Assembly (NCBI GenBank): GCA_963604075.1
Contig: CAVCPW010000012.1
Coordinates: 1 to 5,286, forward strand
Source: Anthropogastromicrobium sp963604075
Lineage (GTDB): Bacteria > Bacillota > Clostridia > Lachnospirales > Lachnospiraceae
Length of the DNA: 5,286 nucleotides
Reading direction: 5' to 3'
This document shows, piece after piece, positions 1 through 5,286 of this stretch; position 1 is the stretch's first letter; every line of letters starts with the position of its first letter. Under the pieces are notes generated by a model. The model did not search any database. It had not been told where the DNA came from and saw only the letters and a list, made by a program, of their open reading frames with translations. The translations under genes and the position numbers were made by a program.

Positions 1-45
1 AATTCATCCCGCCACCTATAGAGGTGGGGGATTTCTTGCTCACGG
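1..45 (+). mobile_element. Probable right end of an IS200/IS605-family (tnpB-type) element, partial
   Basis: A strong hairpin lies at 6-32. ATCCC (6-10) pairs with GGGAT (28-32) and CCACCT (12-17) with AGGTGG (22-27), leaving one bulged G at 11 and a 4-nt loop. It sits between AATTC and TTTCTTGCTCA. This pattern resembles the subterminal hairpin found just downstream of tnpB in many clostridial IS200/IS605 elements, recalled from family knowledge and not searched. In such elements the same stretch forms the 3' scaffold of the TnpB guide (omega/reRNA). The element body would lie left of the window and its exact end, about 40-45, cannot be set here. A Rho-independent terminator of an upstream gene is the main alternative, but there is no proper T run after the stem. 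Confidence 0.55.
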
Positions 46-99
46 CGTGTTAAATCAGTTTTTGTATCTCTTTTAGAACAGAAAAGGGAGAAAAAGCTC

Positions 100-128
100 T
101 GTACAAACGAAAGAAAAAAATCTACAAT
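100..128 (+). promoter_or_regulatory. Candidate sigma-A-type promoter for the transporter operon
   Basis: TACAAT at 123-128 matches the -10 consensus at five of six bases. TGTACA at 100-105 matches TTGACA at four of six, and the spacer is exactly 17 bp. Transcription would start near 135, leaving a leader of about 86 nt before the binding-protein ATG. It is the best promoter-like pair I find between the mobile-element end and the first gene. The -35 is poor, so this is a prediction from spacing and consensus only. Confidence 0.4.
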
Positions 129-205
129 GGAGGTGTGGCAGCGAGCAGATAGCCGCTGACCAGAGTTTGCAGCGCCGCCAAGGCAGACTCATGTATGTGG
201 GGCGC

Positions 206-212
206 AGAGAGG
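206..212 (+). promoter_or_regulatory. Ribosome binding site fixing the binding-protein start
   Basis: AGAGAGG lies 8 nt before the ATG at 221. The reading frame is open further upstream, with a TTG at 167 and an ATG at 191, but neither is followed by a sensible signal peptide. Only the 221 start gives the Lys-Lys plus hydrophobic N terminus expected of an exported protein. Confidence 0.7.
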
Positions 213-220
213 AAAATAAA

Positions 221-1723
221 ATGAAAAAGACAGGTAAGATAGCCGCATTAGCACTGACCATGGCAATGGCAGTGACAGCAATGCCGTTTGGCGTATCGGC
301 AGAAGAGACAGAAAAGACGGTTGTTCGCATTAACATGGATTCAGAGCCAGATAACTTAAATCCGTGGCTTTCCGCAGCGAGCGACACAGAAGCTGTATTT
401 CACAATGTATTTGAGGGATTAGTTCTGTATGATGAGACAGGCGCATTGATCCCGGGACTGGCCGAGAGCTGGGACATTTCAGATGACGGATTGACCTATA
501 CCTTTCATTTAAGAGACGACGTTACTTTCCATAACGGAAAAGCATTTTCTGCAGAAGACGTCGTATATACCTATGAATCTCTTTCAGGTTTGGGCGGAGA
601 GGAAGCGCTTTCTTCCAAATTTACAAATCTGACTTCCGTTGAAGCAGTCGATGATTATACGGTAAAGATGACACTTAGTGAGGCTGATGCCGCGTTTTTA
701 CAGTATACCATAGTTGCAGTGCTTCCAAAGGGATATGATGACCAGTCAACCGCACCAGTCGGAACAGGCCCATTTGTATTTGAGGAATATGTTCCAGGAC
801 AGAAGGTTGTTCTGAAGAAGAATGAAAATTATTATGAAGAGTCCAGAATGGCAAAGATTGATGAGGCAGAGATCTACATCATGAGTGATGACAGTTCCGT
901 ACTGACTGCACTTCAGTCTGGACAGCTCGATGCTGGTATCGTATATGCCGACAGCGCTGACTATTTGAGCGGTGATTTTACAATTAGCAGTTCTCCGCAG
1001 AATATGGTTCAGCTGTTTGCACTGAACAACTCTGTAGAACCATTTAATGATGTGCGTGTGCGTCAGGCATTCGAGTATGCAATCAACAAGGAGCAGATTA
1101 TTGAAGGTGTATTTGCCGGATATGCAACTGAGCTGTACAGTAACTTCAGCCCGGTAATGTCCTATTTCTATAATGATGAGCTGTCTGATGTGTATACTTA
1201 CGATGTAGAAAAGGCAAAAGAACTGATGGCAGAGGCCGGTTATGAAGATGGTTTTGATATCACCATCACTGTTCCATCCAACTATCAGAAGCATGTTGAT
1301 ACTGCACAGGTAATTGCACAGCAGTTAAAGGAAATCAATGTTAATGCAACAATTGAGCCAGTTGAGTGGGCTGAGTGGCTGGAGAAGGTTTACACTAACG
1401 CCGATTATGAGACTACCATCGTTGGTCTGACGGGAAAACTCAATCCAAATGATATTTTGGGACGTTATGTGAGTGATTATTCTAAGAATTTTATGAAGTA
1501 CAGCAACTCGGATTATGATGAGTTAATCGAGGAAGCTAAGACAGCTTCTGAGGAGGATCGTGTCGAGATTTTTAAGGAGTGTCAGAAGGTACTGACCGAG
1601 GACGCTGCCGCTGTATGGATCTGTGATCCGAATGAAATCGTTGTTACAAGAAGTGATTTAAAGGGTTATACCTTCTACCCGGTAAGCTTCATTGATCTGA
1701 GCAAGCTTTATTACGAAGAGTAA
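221..1723 (+). CDS. ABC transporter extracellular substrate-binding protein, family 5 (Opp/Dpp/Nik type)
   Basis: This 500-residue exported protein is the ligand-capturing part of the importer. Residues 1-27 are a Sec signal peptide: MKKTGK, a hydrophobic core, then a likely signal peptidase I site after VSA (25-27). No lipobox cysteine is present; the only cysteines are in the C-terminal region. Residues 78-114 carry the family-5 signature: PGLAESW, DDGLTYTF, LRDDVTFHNG and the FSAEDV tail. Other family features are DNLNP (44-48) near the mature N terminus, GTGPF in the middle, and FNDVRVRQAFEYAINK in the second lobe. Length is slightly below the usual 500-540. In E. coli DppA a TGD segment supplies the aspartate that binds the peptide amino group; the aligned stretch here is GLTGKLNPND, with Lys406. 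The substrate is therefore unknown and could be a blocked peptide, an opine, a metal chelate or another ligand. The start at 221 is chosen for its ribosome binding site and signal peptide. The gene ends in tandem TAA stops. Confidence 0.93.
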   Translation: MKKTGKIAALALTMAMAVTAMPFGVSAEETEKTVVRINMDSEPDNLNPWLSAASDTEAVFHNVFEGLVLYDETGALIPGLAESWDISDDGLTYTFHLRDDVTFHNGKAFSAEDVVYTYESLSGLGGEEALSSKFTNLTSVEAVDDYTVKMTLSEADAAFLQYTIVAVLPKGYDDQSTAPVGTGPFVFEEYVPGQKVVLKKNENYYEESRMAKIDEAEIYIMSDDSSVLTALQSGQLDAGIVYADSADYLSGDFTISSSPQNMVQLFALNNSVEPFNDVRVRQAFEYAINKEQIIEGVFAGYATELYSNFSPVMSYFYNDELSDVYTYDVEKAKELMAEAGYEDGFDITITVPSNYQKHVDTAQVIAQQLKEINVNATIEPVEWAEWLEKVYTNADYETTIVGLTGKLNPNDILGRYVSDYSKNFMKYSNSDYDELIEEAKTASEEDRVEIFKECQKVLTEDAAAVWICDPNEIVVTRSDLKGYTFYPVSFIDLSKLYYEE

Positions 1724-1745
1724 TAATGGTTAGTAACGATTATTA
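1721..1745. repeat. Near-perfect 25-bp palindrome covering the stop codons
   Basis: TAATAATGGTTA (1721-1732) is followed by a single G and then TAACGATTATTA (1734-1745), its reverse complement except at one position (G1728 against G1738). The left arm contains both TAA stop codons of the binding-protein gene. The right arm is the first unit of the direct-repeat array. As DNA it could be a symmetrical protein site; as RNA the arms leave too little loop for full pairing at the centre. Confidence 0.75.
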
Positions 1746-1803
1746 GGTAGCAATTATTAAATAACGATTATTAAGTAGCGATTATTATGTAACGATTATT
1801 AAG
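1734..1803. repeat. Five tandem 14-bp repeats, consensus TARCGATTATTAAG
   Basis: Units start at 1734, 1748, 1762, 1776 and 1790 with exact 14-bp spacing and no spacers. They read TAACGATTATTAGG, TAGCAATTATTAAA, TAACGATTATTAAG, TAGCGATTATTATG and TAACGATTATTAAG. The third and fifth are identical. Third-base A/G alternates between units, giving a weaker 28-bp higher-order period. The period is not a multiple of three and the units are full of stop codons, so the array is non-coding. It lies between the binding-protein stop and the first permease gene. Function is unknown; candidates are a repeated regulator site, a single-stranded AU-rich RNA spacer open to nuclease, or a slippage-prone array with no function. 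Confidence 0.9.
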
Positions 1804-1841
1804 AACCATGCAAAATTGCGCTGCGGCTTTGAATCGTTACA
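1788..1841 (+). other. Stem formed by the last repeat and an inverted copy of its core
   Basis: TGTAACGATT (1788-1797) and AATCGTTACA (1832-1841) are perfect 10-bp reverse complements with a 34-nt loop. The second arm is an isolated inverted copy of the repeat core. It could also pair, one or two bases shorter, with the units starting at 1734 and 1762, so several alternative stems are possible in the transcript. Fewer than half of the pairs are G-C, so stability would be modest. Confidence 0.55.
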
Positions 1842-1861
1842 ACAATTAGAACAAAGAAAGG

Positions 1862-1892
1862 CAGCCTGGCGGAGTTTTCCGGCGGGCTGTTT
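1862..1892 (+). terminator. GC-rich hairpin with short U tract: leaky terminator or attenuator between binding protein and permease
   Basis: CAGCCTG (1862-1868) pairs with CGGGCTG (1883-1889), including one G-U pair. After a G/G mismatch, CGGA (1870-1873) pairs with TCCG (1878-1881) over a GTTT loop. Only three T follow (1890-1892) before AGGTC. The stem is terminator-like but the tail is short, which suggests partial read-through. The hairpin ends 17 nt before the permease ATG. The downstream genes show no other clear promoter, so a complete stop here is unlikely. A role in stabilising the 3' end of the binding-protein message is equally possible. Confidence 0.6.
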
Positions 1893-1906
1893 AGGTCTTA
1901 TAAAGA

Positions 1907-2848
1907 ATGAATTATTATGTACGAAAAGCAGTGGGTCTTGTAGTGACGCTGGTGCTGGTGTCTTTTATTACATTTAGTGTATTTCAGATTCTTCCGGGAG
2001 ACCCAGCATATATTATTCTTGGCGTAGATGCCGATCCACTGCAGATTGAGGCATTAAATAAGAGTATGGGTCTTGATAAACCCGCAATCGTTCGCTACCT
2101 GAACTGGATTGGCGGTATGCTTCACGGCGATTTGGGCATTTCTTACCGCTATCAGCAGCCAGTGGCACAGCTGTTGTCTGATGCACTTGAGGTCACGGGC
2201 AGCCTTGCGCTTGTCACACTTGTTTTAACGCTGATTATTGGTGTTCCGGTTGGCATTTGGCTTGCTGATCATTCTGACAAATGGTATAGCCTGCCCTTGT
2301 CGATGCTTTCACAGGTCAGTATTTCCATCCCATCGTTTTGTATGGCAATCTTTCTGATCAGCATTTTTACTGTCAGCTTGAAATTATTTCCGTCCGTTGG
2401 CTTTGTATCATTTTCAGAGAGTCCGATTGGCTGGCTGAAAAGTTTGATTTTGCCATCTTTTTCCTTGGCACTTGGAACAAGCGCTATCGTAATCCGTTAT
2501 GTTAAGGTGTCCGTGAACGGTCAGAGAAAGCAGGACTATGTAAGAACTGCTTATAGCAAGGGTTTAGGAAGAAATAAGGTATTGTATCGTCATGTAGTGC
2601 GAAATTCTCTGATTCCGGTTATCACAATCTTTGGAATGACAGCAGCAGATATCTTAGGTGGCAGTATTATCGTAGAAAATGTATTTTCCATGCCTGGAAT
2701 CGGACGATTGATCTCGGTATCCATTTCCAGCCGTGATTTGCCGTTGCTACAGGGATTGACATTTTATCTGGCACTGATTGTTGTTATATGTAACTTTGCA
2801 GTCGATTTGATCTATTCGCTGATCGACCCGAGGATTCGCCTGAAGTAG
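1907..2848 (+). CDS. dppB: ABC transporter permease, DppB/OppB type
   Basis: This 313-residue inner-membrane protein is one half of the transport channel. About six membrane segments are visible, near residues 8-29, 97-120, 131-156, 178-199, 236-256 and 281-304. DppB-type marks are ILPGDPA (28-34) after the first segment, GDLGIS (74-79) in the long external loop, MPGIGRL (262-268), and the C-terminal IDPRIR. The EAA-type cytoplasmic loop that docks on the ATPase begins at DYVRTAYSKGLG (210-221). Length is normal for the family. The start is the first in-frame ATG giving a standard N terminus. Its ribosome binding site is weak: only AGG at 1893-1895, 11 nt upstream and right beside the hairpin, consistent with lower output than the binding protein. 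The symbol names the family, not a proven dipeptide substrate. Confidence 0.93.
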   Translation: MNYYVRKAVGLVVTLVLVSFITFSVFQILPGDPAYIILGVDADPLQIEALNKSMGLDKPAIVRYLNWIGGMLHGDLGISYRYQQPVAQLLSDALEVTGSLALVTLVLTLIIGVPVGIWLADHSDKWYSLPLSMLSQVSISIPSFCMAIFLISIFTVSLKLFPSVGFVSFSESPIGWLKSLILPSFSLALGTSAIVIRYVKVSVNGQRKQDYVRTAYSKGLGRNKVLYRHVVRNSLIPVITIFGMTAADILGGSIIVENVFSMPGIGRLISVSISSRDLPLLQGLTFYLALIVVICNFAVDLIYSLIDPRIRLK

Positions 2849-2884
2849 AAATTCGTGTTCATGCGTAGTTCACAATAATGGAAT

Positions 2885-3730
2885 ATGATGAACAGTAACA
2901 AAAAAAGGAATAAGAATAACGATATGAAACGATATTTAAAAAACAAAAGCTTCCTTACAGGAGCAATTTTAGCATTGATTTTTCTTGTGATGCTGCTGAT
3001 CAGTTTCTTCTGGCTACCATATGACCCCGAGGAAATGTATCTTGCACCGAAGTTGTCGTTGCCGAGTCTGGCACATCCTATGGGAACAGACCAATTTGGC
3101 AGAGATGTTTTAAGCCGCATCATGAAAGGTATACAGGTATCCTTTGGAATCGGTGCAGTTGTCGTAGTGACAGGCGGTGTGATTGGAACACTTCTCGGTG
3201 CCTGTTGCGGTTATTTTGGCGGCTATGTCGATGAAATTATTATGAAATTTGTGGATGCGCAGATGGCATTTCCGGGAATTTTGCTTGCACTTATGTTAAT
3301 GTGCGTGTTTGGCCGTGGTATAAATAATACGATCTTAGCATTGGCTATTATGTCCATTCCGCGTTTTGTGCGCATGTCACGAAGCGGATTTTTAAAGCTG
3401 CGCGAGGCTGATTTTGTAAAGGCGGAGCGCGTTAGAGGGGCATCTGCGCCGCGTATTATGTTCCTGCACATCTTACCGAATTTGCTTTCCGAGCTGACAG
3501 CAACGGCATCGTTGACATTTGCATCTGCTGTCATGTCTGAGGCAGGATTAAGCTATCTTGGACTTGGTGTAGCACCGCCAAAGCCAAGCCTTGGTCTGAT
3601 GCTTTCTGATGCGCAGCAGACACTTCTTATGGCACCGTGGAATATCGCCATGCCGGCAATTGTAATCACATTGCTTGTCATGAGCTTTAACCTGATCGGT
3701 GATGGCATACAGGAGGTGACCGAGTTATGA
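2885..3730 (+). CDS. dppC: ABC transporter permease, DppC/OppC type
   Basis: This 281-residue protein is the second half of the membrane channel, pairing with the DppB-like subunit. A basic, Asn-rich cytoplasmic N terminus precedes the first membrane segment (about 23-43). Family marks are LPYDPEEM (44-51), HPMGTDQFGRDVLSRIM (64-80), the EAA-type ATPase-docking loop at DFVKAERVRGA (176-186), EAGLSYLGLG (219-228), and FNLIGDG near the C terminus. About six membrane segments are present. The start is uncertain. ATG at 2885 or 2888 has almost no ribosome binding site (GGA at 2880-2882). An in-frame ATG at 2924 (residue 14) has AAAGGAA upstream but 13 nt away. DppC proteins often have N-terminal extensions, so the longer form is kept. 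A 36-nt gap separates it from the previous gene; its stop overlaps the next gene by ATGA. Confidence 0.92.
   Translation: MMNSNKKRNKNNDMKRYLKNKSFLTGAILALIFLVMLLISFFWLPYDPEEMYLAPKLSLPSLAHPMGTDQFGRDVLSRIMKGIQVSFGIGAVVVVTGGVIGTLLGACCGYFGGYVDEIIMKFVDAQMAFPGILLALMLMCVFGRGINNTILALAIMSIPRFVRMSRSGFLKLREADFVKAERVRGASAPRIMFLHILPNLLSELTATASLTFASAVMSEAGLSYLGLGVAPPKPSLGLMLSDAQQTLLMAPWNIAMPAIVITLLVMSFNLIGDGIQEVTEL
3711..3719 (+). promoter_or_regulatory. Strong ribosome binding site of the DppD-type ATPase gene
   Basis: AGGAGGTGA lies inside the last codons of the permease gene, 10 nt from AGGAGG to the ATG at 3727. It is the best match to the anti-Shine-Dalgarno sequence before any complete gene here. With the ATGA overlap at 3727-3730 it implies efficient, coupled translation of the ATPase. 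Confidence 0.8.
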
Positions 3731-4785
3731 GTCTGAACGAATTTCATGCAGAGCATTTTTCAATGGAGTTTCAACGTGAAAAAAAGTGGTACCCGGCGGT
3801 GACAGATTTGAATATGCATATTGAGCCGGGTGAGATGGTGGCACTCATTGGTGAGTCAGGCTGCGGAAAATCCATCACGGCACTTTCTATGATGGGTCTT
3901 CAGCCAAAGGGCACCCGCATCGATGGTCACATGTATCTTGACGATGAAAACGGCCCTGTGGATTTAAATAAATTGACGCAGAAAGAGTGGATGTCGATTC
4001 GTGGAAGCCGTATCTCCATGATTTTTCAGGAGCCAATGACAGCATTAAATCCACTGATTAAGGTAGGAAAGCAGGTGCGAGAGTGTCTATTAGAGCACCA
4101 GAAAGATATCAAGAAAAAAGAGGCAAAGCGTCTTGTCTTAGAGCAATTGAGAAGTGTTGGTCTTCCTGATGTCGACTATTTGTATGAGTGTTATCCACAT
4201 CAGCTTTCAGGTGGACAGCGTCAGCGTGTCATGATTGCAATGGCATTTATCAATAATCCGGCACTGCTCATCGCGGATGAGCCGACAACAGCACTCGATG
4301 TCACAATTCAGGCGCAGATTATGGAATTAATGCGCAAGATGAATAAAAAGACAAACACAGCAATTCTTCTGATTTCTCACGATCTTGGAGTAGTAAGTCG
4401 TCTGTGCAGTCGTGTCTACATTATGTATGCCGGCCATATTGTGGAGAGTGGCCCGGTAGAGGAGATATTAGCGCACCCGTTTCATCCGTATACCAAAGGT
4501 CTAGTTGAGGCAATTCCGGATATTACAAAGAGAGGAAAGCCATTAAAGGCCATTCCAGGCAATGTGCCGGGGCTGAGTGCCAGAAGCAATATAGGATGCG
4601 GATTTGCAGCGCGATGTGAGTATTGTACCCAGCGGTGCAAAAAAGAAGTGCCGCTGCCAGTAAAAATAAGAACACGCACTGTGTCCTGCTGGAATATGAA
4701 TTTTGAGCAGAATGAATCGAATGATGCACAGACTGGTGCAGAGATGACTGCTGAATGTCAGAGTCAGAAAGGATGCAACGCATGA
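3727..4785 (+). CDS. dppD: ABC transporter ATP-binding protein, DppD/OppD type
   Basis: This 352-residue cytoplasmic ATPase is one of two that power the importer. In order: Walker A GESGCGKS (42-49), Q-loop glutamine 101 in MIFQEP, ABC signature LSGGQ (160-164), Walker B LLIADEP (180-186) with catalytic Glu185, and switch His218 in ISHD. All active-site residues are intact. The C terminus has the oligopeptide-transporter extension (HPYTKGL onward). It carries a cysteine cluster, Cys291, Cys297, Cys304 and Cys321, in the arrangement known to hold an iron-sulfur cluster in some DppD proteins. An additional Cys300 lies inside it. A polar tail of about 29 residues follows, rich in Gln, Asn and Glu. 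The gene begins inside the permease stop (ATGA) behind a strong ribosome binding site and overlaps the next gene the same way. The symbol indicates family only. Confidence 0.95.
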   Translation: MSLNEFHAEHFSMEFQREKKWYPAVTDLNMHIEPGEMVALIGESGCGKSITALSMMGLQPKGTRIDGHMYLDDENGPVDLNKLTQKEWMSIRGSRISMIFQEPMTALNPLIKVGKQVRECLLEHQKDIKKKEAKRLVLEQLRSVGLPDVDYLYECYPHQLSGGQRQRVMIAMAFINNPALLIADEPTTALDVTIQAQIMELMRKMNKKTNTAILLISHDLGVVSRLCSRVYIMYAGHIVESGPVEEILAHPFHPYTKGLVEAIPDITKRGKPLKAIPGNVPGLSARSNIGCGFAARCEYCTQRCKKEVPLPVKIRTRTVSCWNMNFEQNESNDAQTGAEMTAECQSQKGCNA

Positions 4786-5286
4786 CTGAGCAAATAGAAC
4801 AGAAAATACCATTAATTGAGTTAAAAAATGTGACGAAAACATACCGTGACGGCAAAAGAGGAAATGTGCTTGCTGTATCAGGTTTAGATCTTACGATTTA
4901 TGAGGGCGAAACACTTGGTCTTGTCGGTGAGTCAGGCTGTGGAAAATCGACGGTTGGAAATATGATTGTTCACCTGTTGACACCGGATTGTGGTTCGATT
5001 CTATTTCGCGGGCAGGATACTGCTTCAATGAGTGAGAGAAAGTTTCATCCGCTTCGCAAAGAAATTCAGATGATCTTTCAGGATCCATATTCCTCACTTA
5101 ATCCTAGAAAAAAGCTCGGATGGCTGCTAGAGGAGCCGCTTAAAATTCATTGGAAAGGCATGAAAAAGGAAGAACGAAGAGCTAAGGTGGAAGCCATGTT
5201 AAAGGAAGTTGGGCTGGGTGTGGAGCATGCAAATCGTTATCCGAAGGAACTCTCCGGCGGACAGCGTCAGCGTGTCAGTATTGCAC
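4782..5286 (+). CDS. dppF: ABC transporter ATP-binding protein, DppF/OppF type (3' end outside window)
   Basis: The frame is open from ATG 4782 to the window edge, giving the first 168 residues of a protein that is usually about 320-340 long. It begins MTEQIEQKIPLIELKNVTKT. Walker A is GESGCGKS (49-56), followed by a Q-loop in MIFQDPYSSLNPR (97-109), which is typical of DppF/OppF. The ABC signature LSGGQRQR (157-164) lies just before the cut. Walker B, the H-loop and the C-terminal domain lie beyond the edge. It pairs with the DppD-like subunit to form the ATPase heterodimer. The start overlaps the previous stop by ATGA, and AAAGGA (4768-4773) is a good ribosome binding site 8 nt upstream. 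No frameshift or stop is seen. Confidence 0.94.
   Translation, partial: MTEQIEQKIPLIELKNVTKTYRDGKRGNVLAVSGLDLTIYEGETLGLVGESGCGKSTVGNMIVHLLTPDCGSILFRGQDTASMSERKFHPLRKEIQMIFQDPYSSLNPRKKLGWLLEEPLKIHWKGMKKEERRAKVEAMLKEVGLGVEHANRYPKELSGGQRQRVSIA

Noticed and set aside
127..159. Ten-codon leader peptide frame (MEVWQRADSR) before the operon
   Set aside because: It has no ribosome binding site, its ATG overlaps the candidate -10 box, and its composition suggests no attenuation mechanism.
167..220. Longer binding-protein start at TTG 167 or ATG 191
   Set aside because: The extra residues are charged and would bury the signal peptide. The ATG at 221 has a correctly spaced ribosome binding site and an immediate export signal.
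746..1294. A 182-codon open frame on the minus strand
   Set aside because: It lies wholly inside the binding-protein gene, has no recognisable domain and a Cys/His/Ile-rich composition typical of antisense reading. The forward gene has clear family motifs throughout.
1734..1803. Repeat array as a CRISPR
   Set aside because: Units are 14 bp, directly adjacent and without spacers, which is incompatible with a CRISPR array.
4482..5097. Several minus-strand open frames over the ATPase genes
   Set aside because: They overlap each other and two well-supported ATPase genes, and show no domain or ribosome binding evidence.
4213..5279. Matching DNA blocks in the two ATPase genes, for example around the Walker A and LSGGQRQRV segments
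   Set aside because: They encode the conserved motifs of paralogous ATPases, so the match is explained by protein constraint and shared codon choice, not by a mobile or regulatory repeat.

Overview
The window is most of one operon for a binding-protein-dependent ABC importer of the oligopeptide/dipeptide/nickel (Opp/Dpp/Nik) type. The order is extracytoplasmic binding protein, two membrane permeases, two ATPases; the second ATPase is cut by the right edge. All genes are on the + strand. Moderate-to-low GC, AGGAGG-type ribosome binding sites, Lachnospiraceae-like protein sequences and an IS200/IS605-like hairpin at the left edge suggest a Clostridia-class Firmicute, probably a gut Lachnospiraceae. 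This placement is inference from style, not proof.

Layout. Positions 1 to about 45 look like the right end of an IS200/IS605-family (tnpB-type) element whose body lies left of the window. Positions 46-220 hold a plausible promoter (100-128) and the leader of the operon. The binding protein (221-1723) follows, with an unusually non-lipoprotein signal peptide. A 183-bp gap (1724-1906) is the least ordinary part: five 14-bp direct repeats, an inverted copy of the unit on each side, and a GC-rich hairpin with a short U tract just before the first permease. The permeases are at 1907-2848 and 2885-3730. The ATPases begin at 3727 and 4782, each overlapping the previous gene by the four bases ATGA.

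How they work together. The binding protein captures a ligand outside the membrane and delivers it to the permease heterodimer. The DppD-like and DppF-like ATPases power uptake. The gap after the binding-protein gene, its hairpins and the weak ribosome binding sites of both permease genes fit the usual arrangement in which the binding protein is made in excess over the membrane parts. The substrate cannot be fixed: the binding protein lacks the aspartate that holds the peptide amino group in E. coli DppA, so a classical dipeptide ligand should not be assumed.

No wholly new system is visible. The points most worth checking are the repeat array, the missing lipobox, the TGD-to-TGK change in the binding protein, the extra cysteine in the DppD-type cluster, and the possible TnpB-guide end at the left edge.
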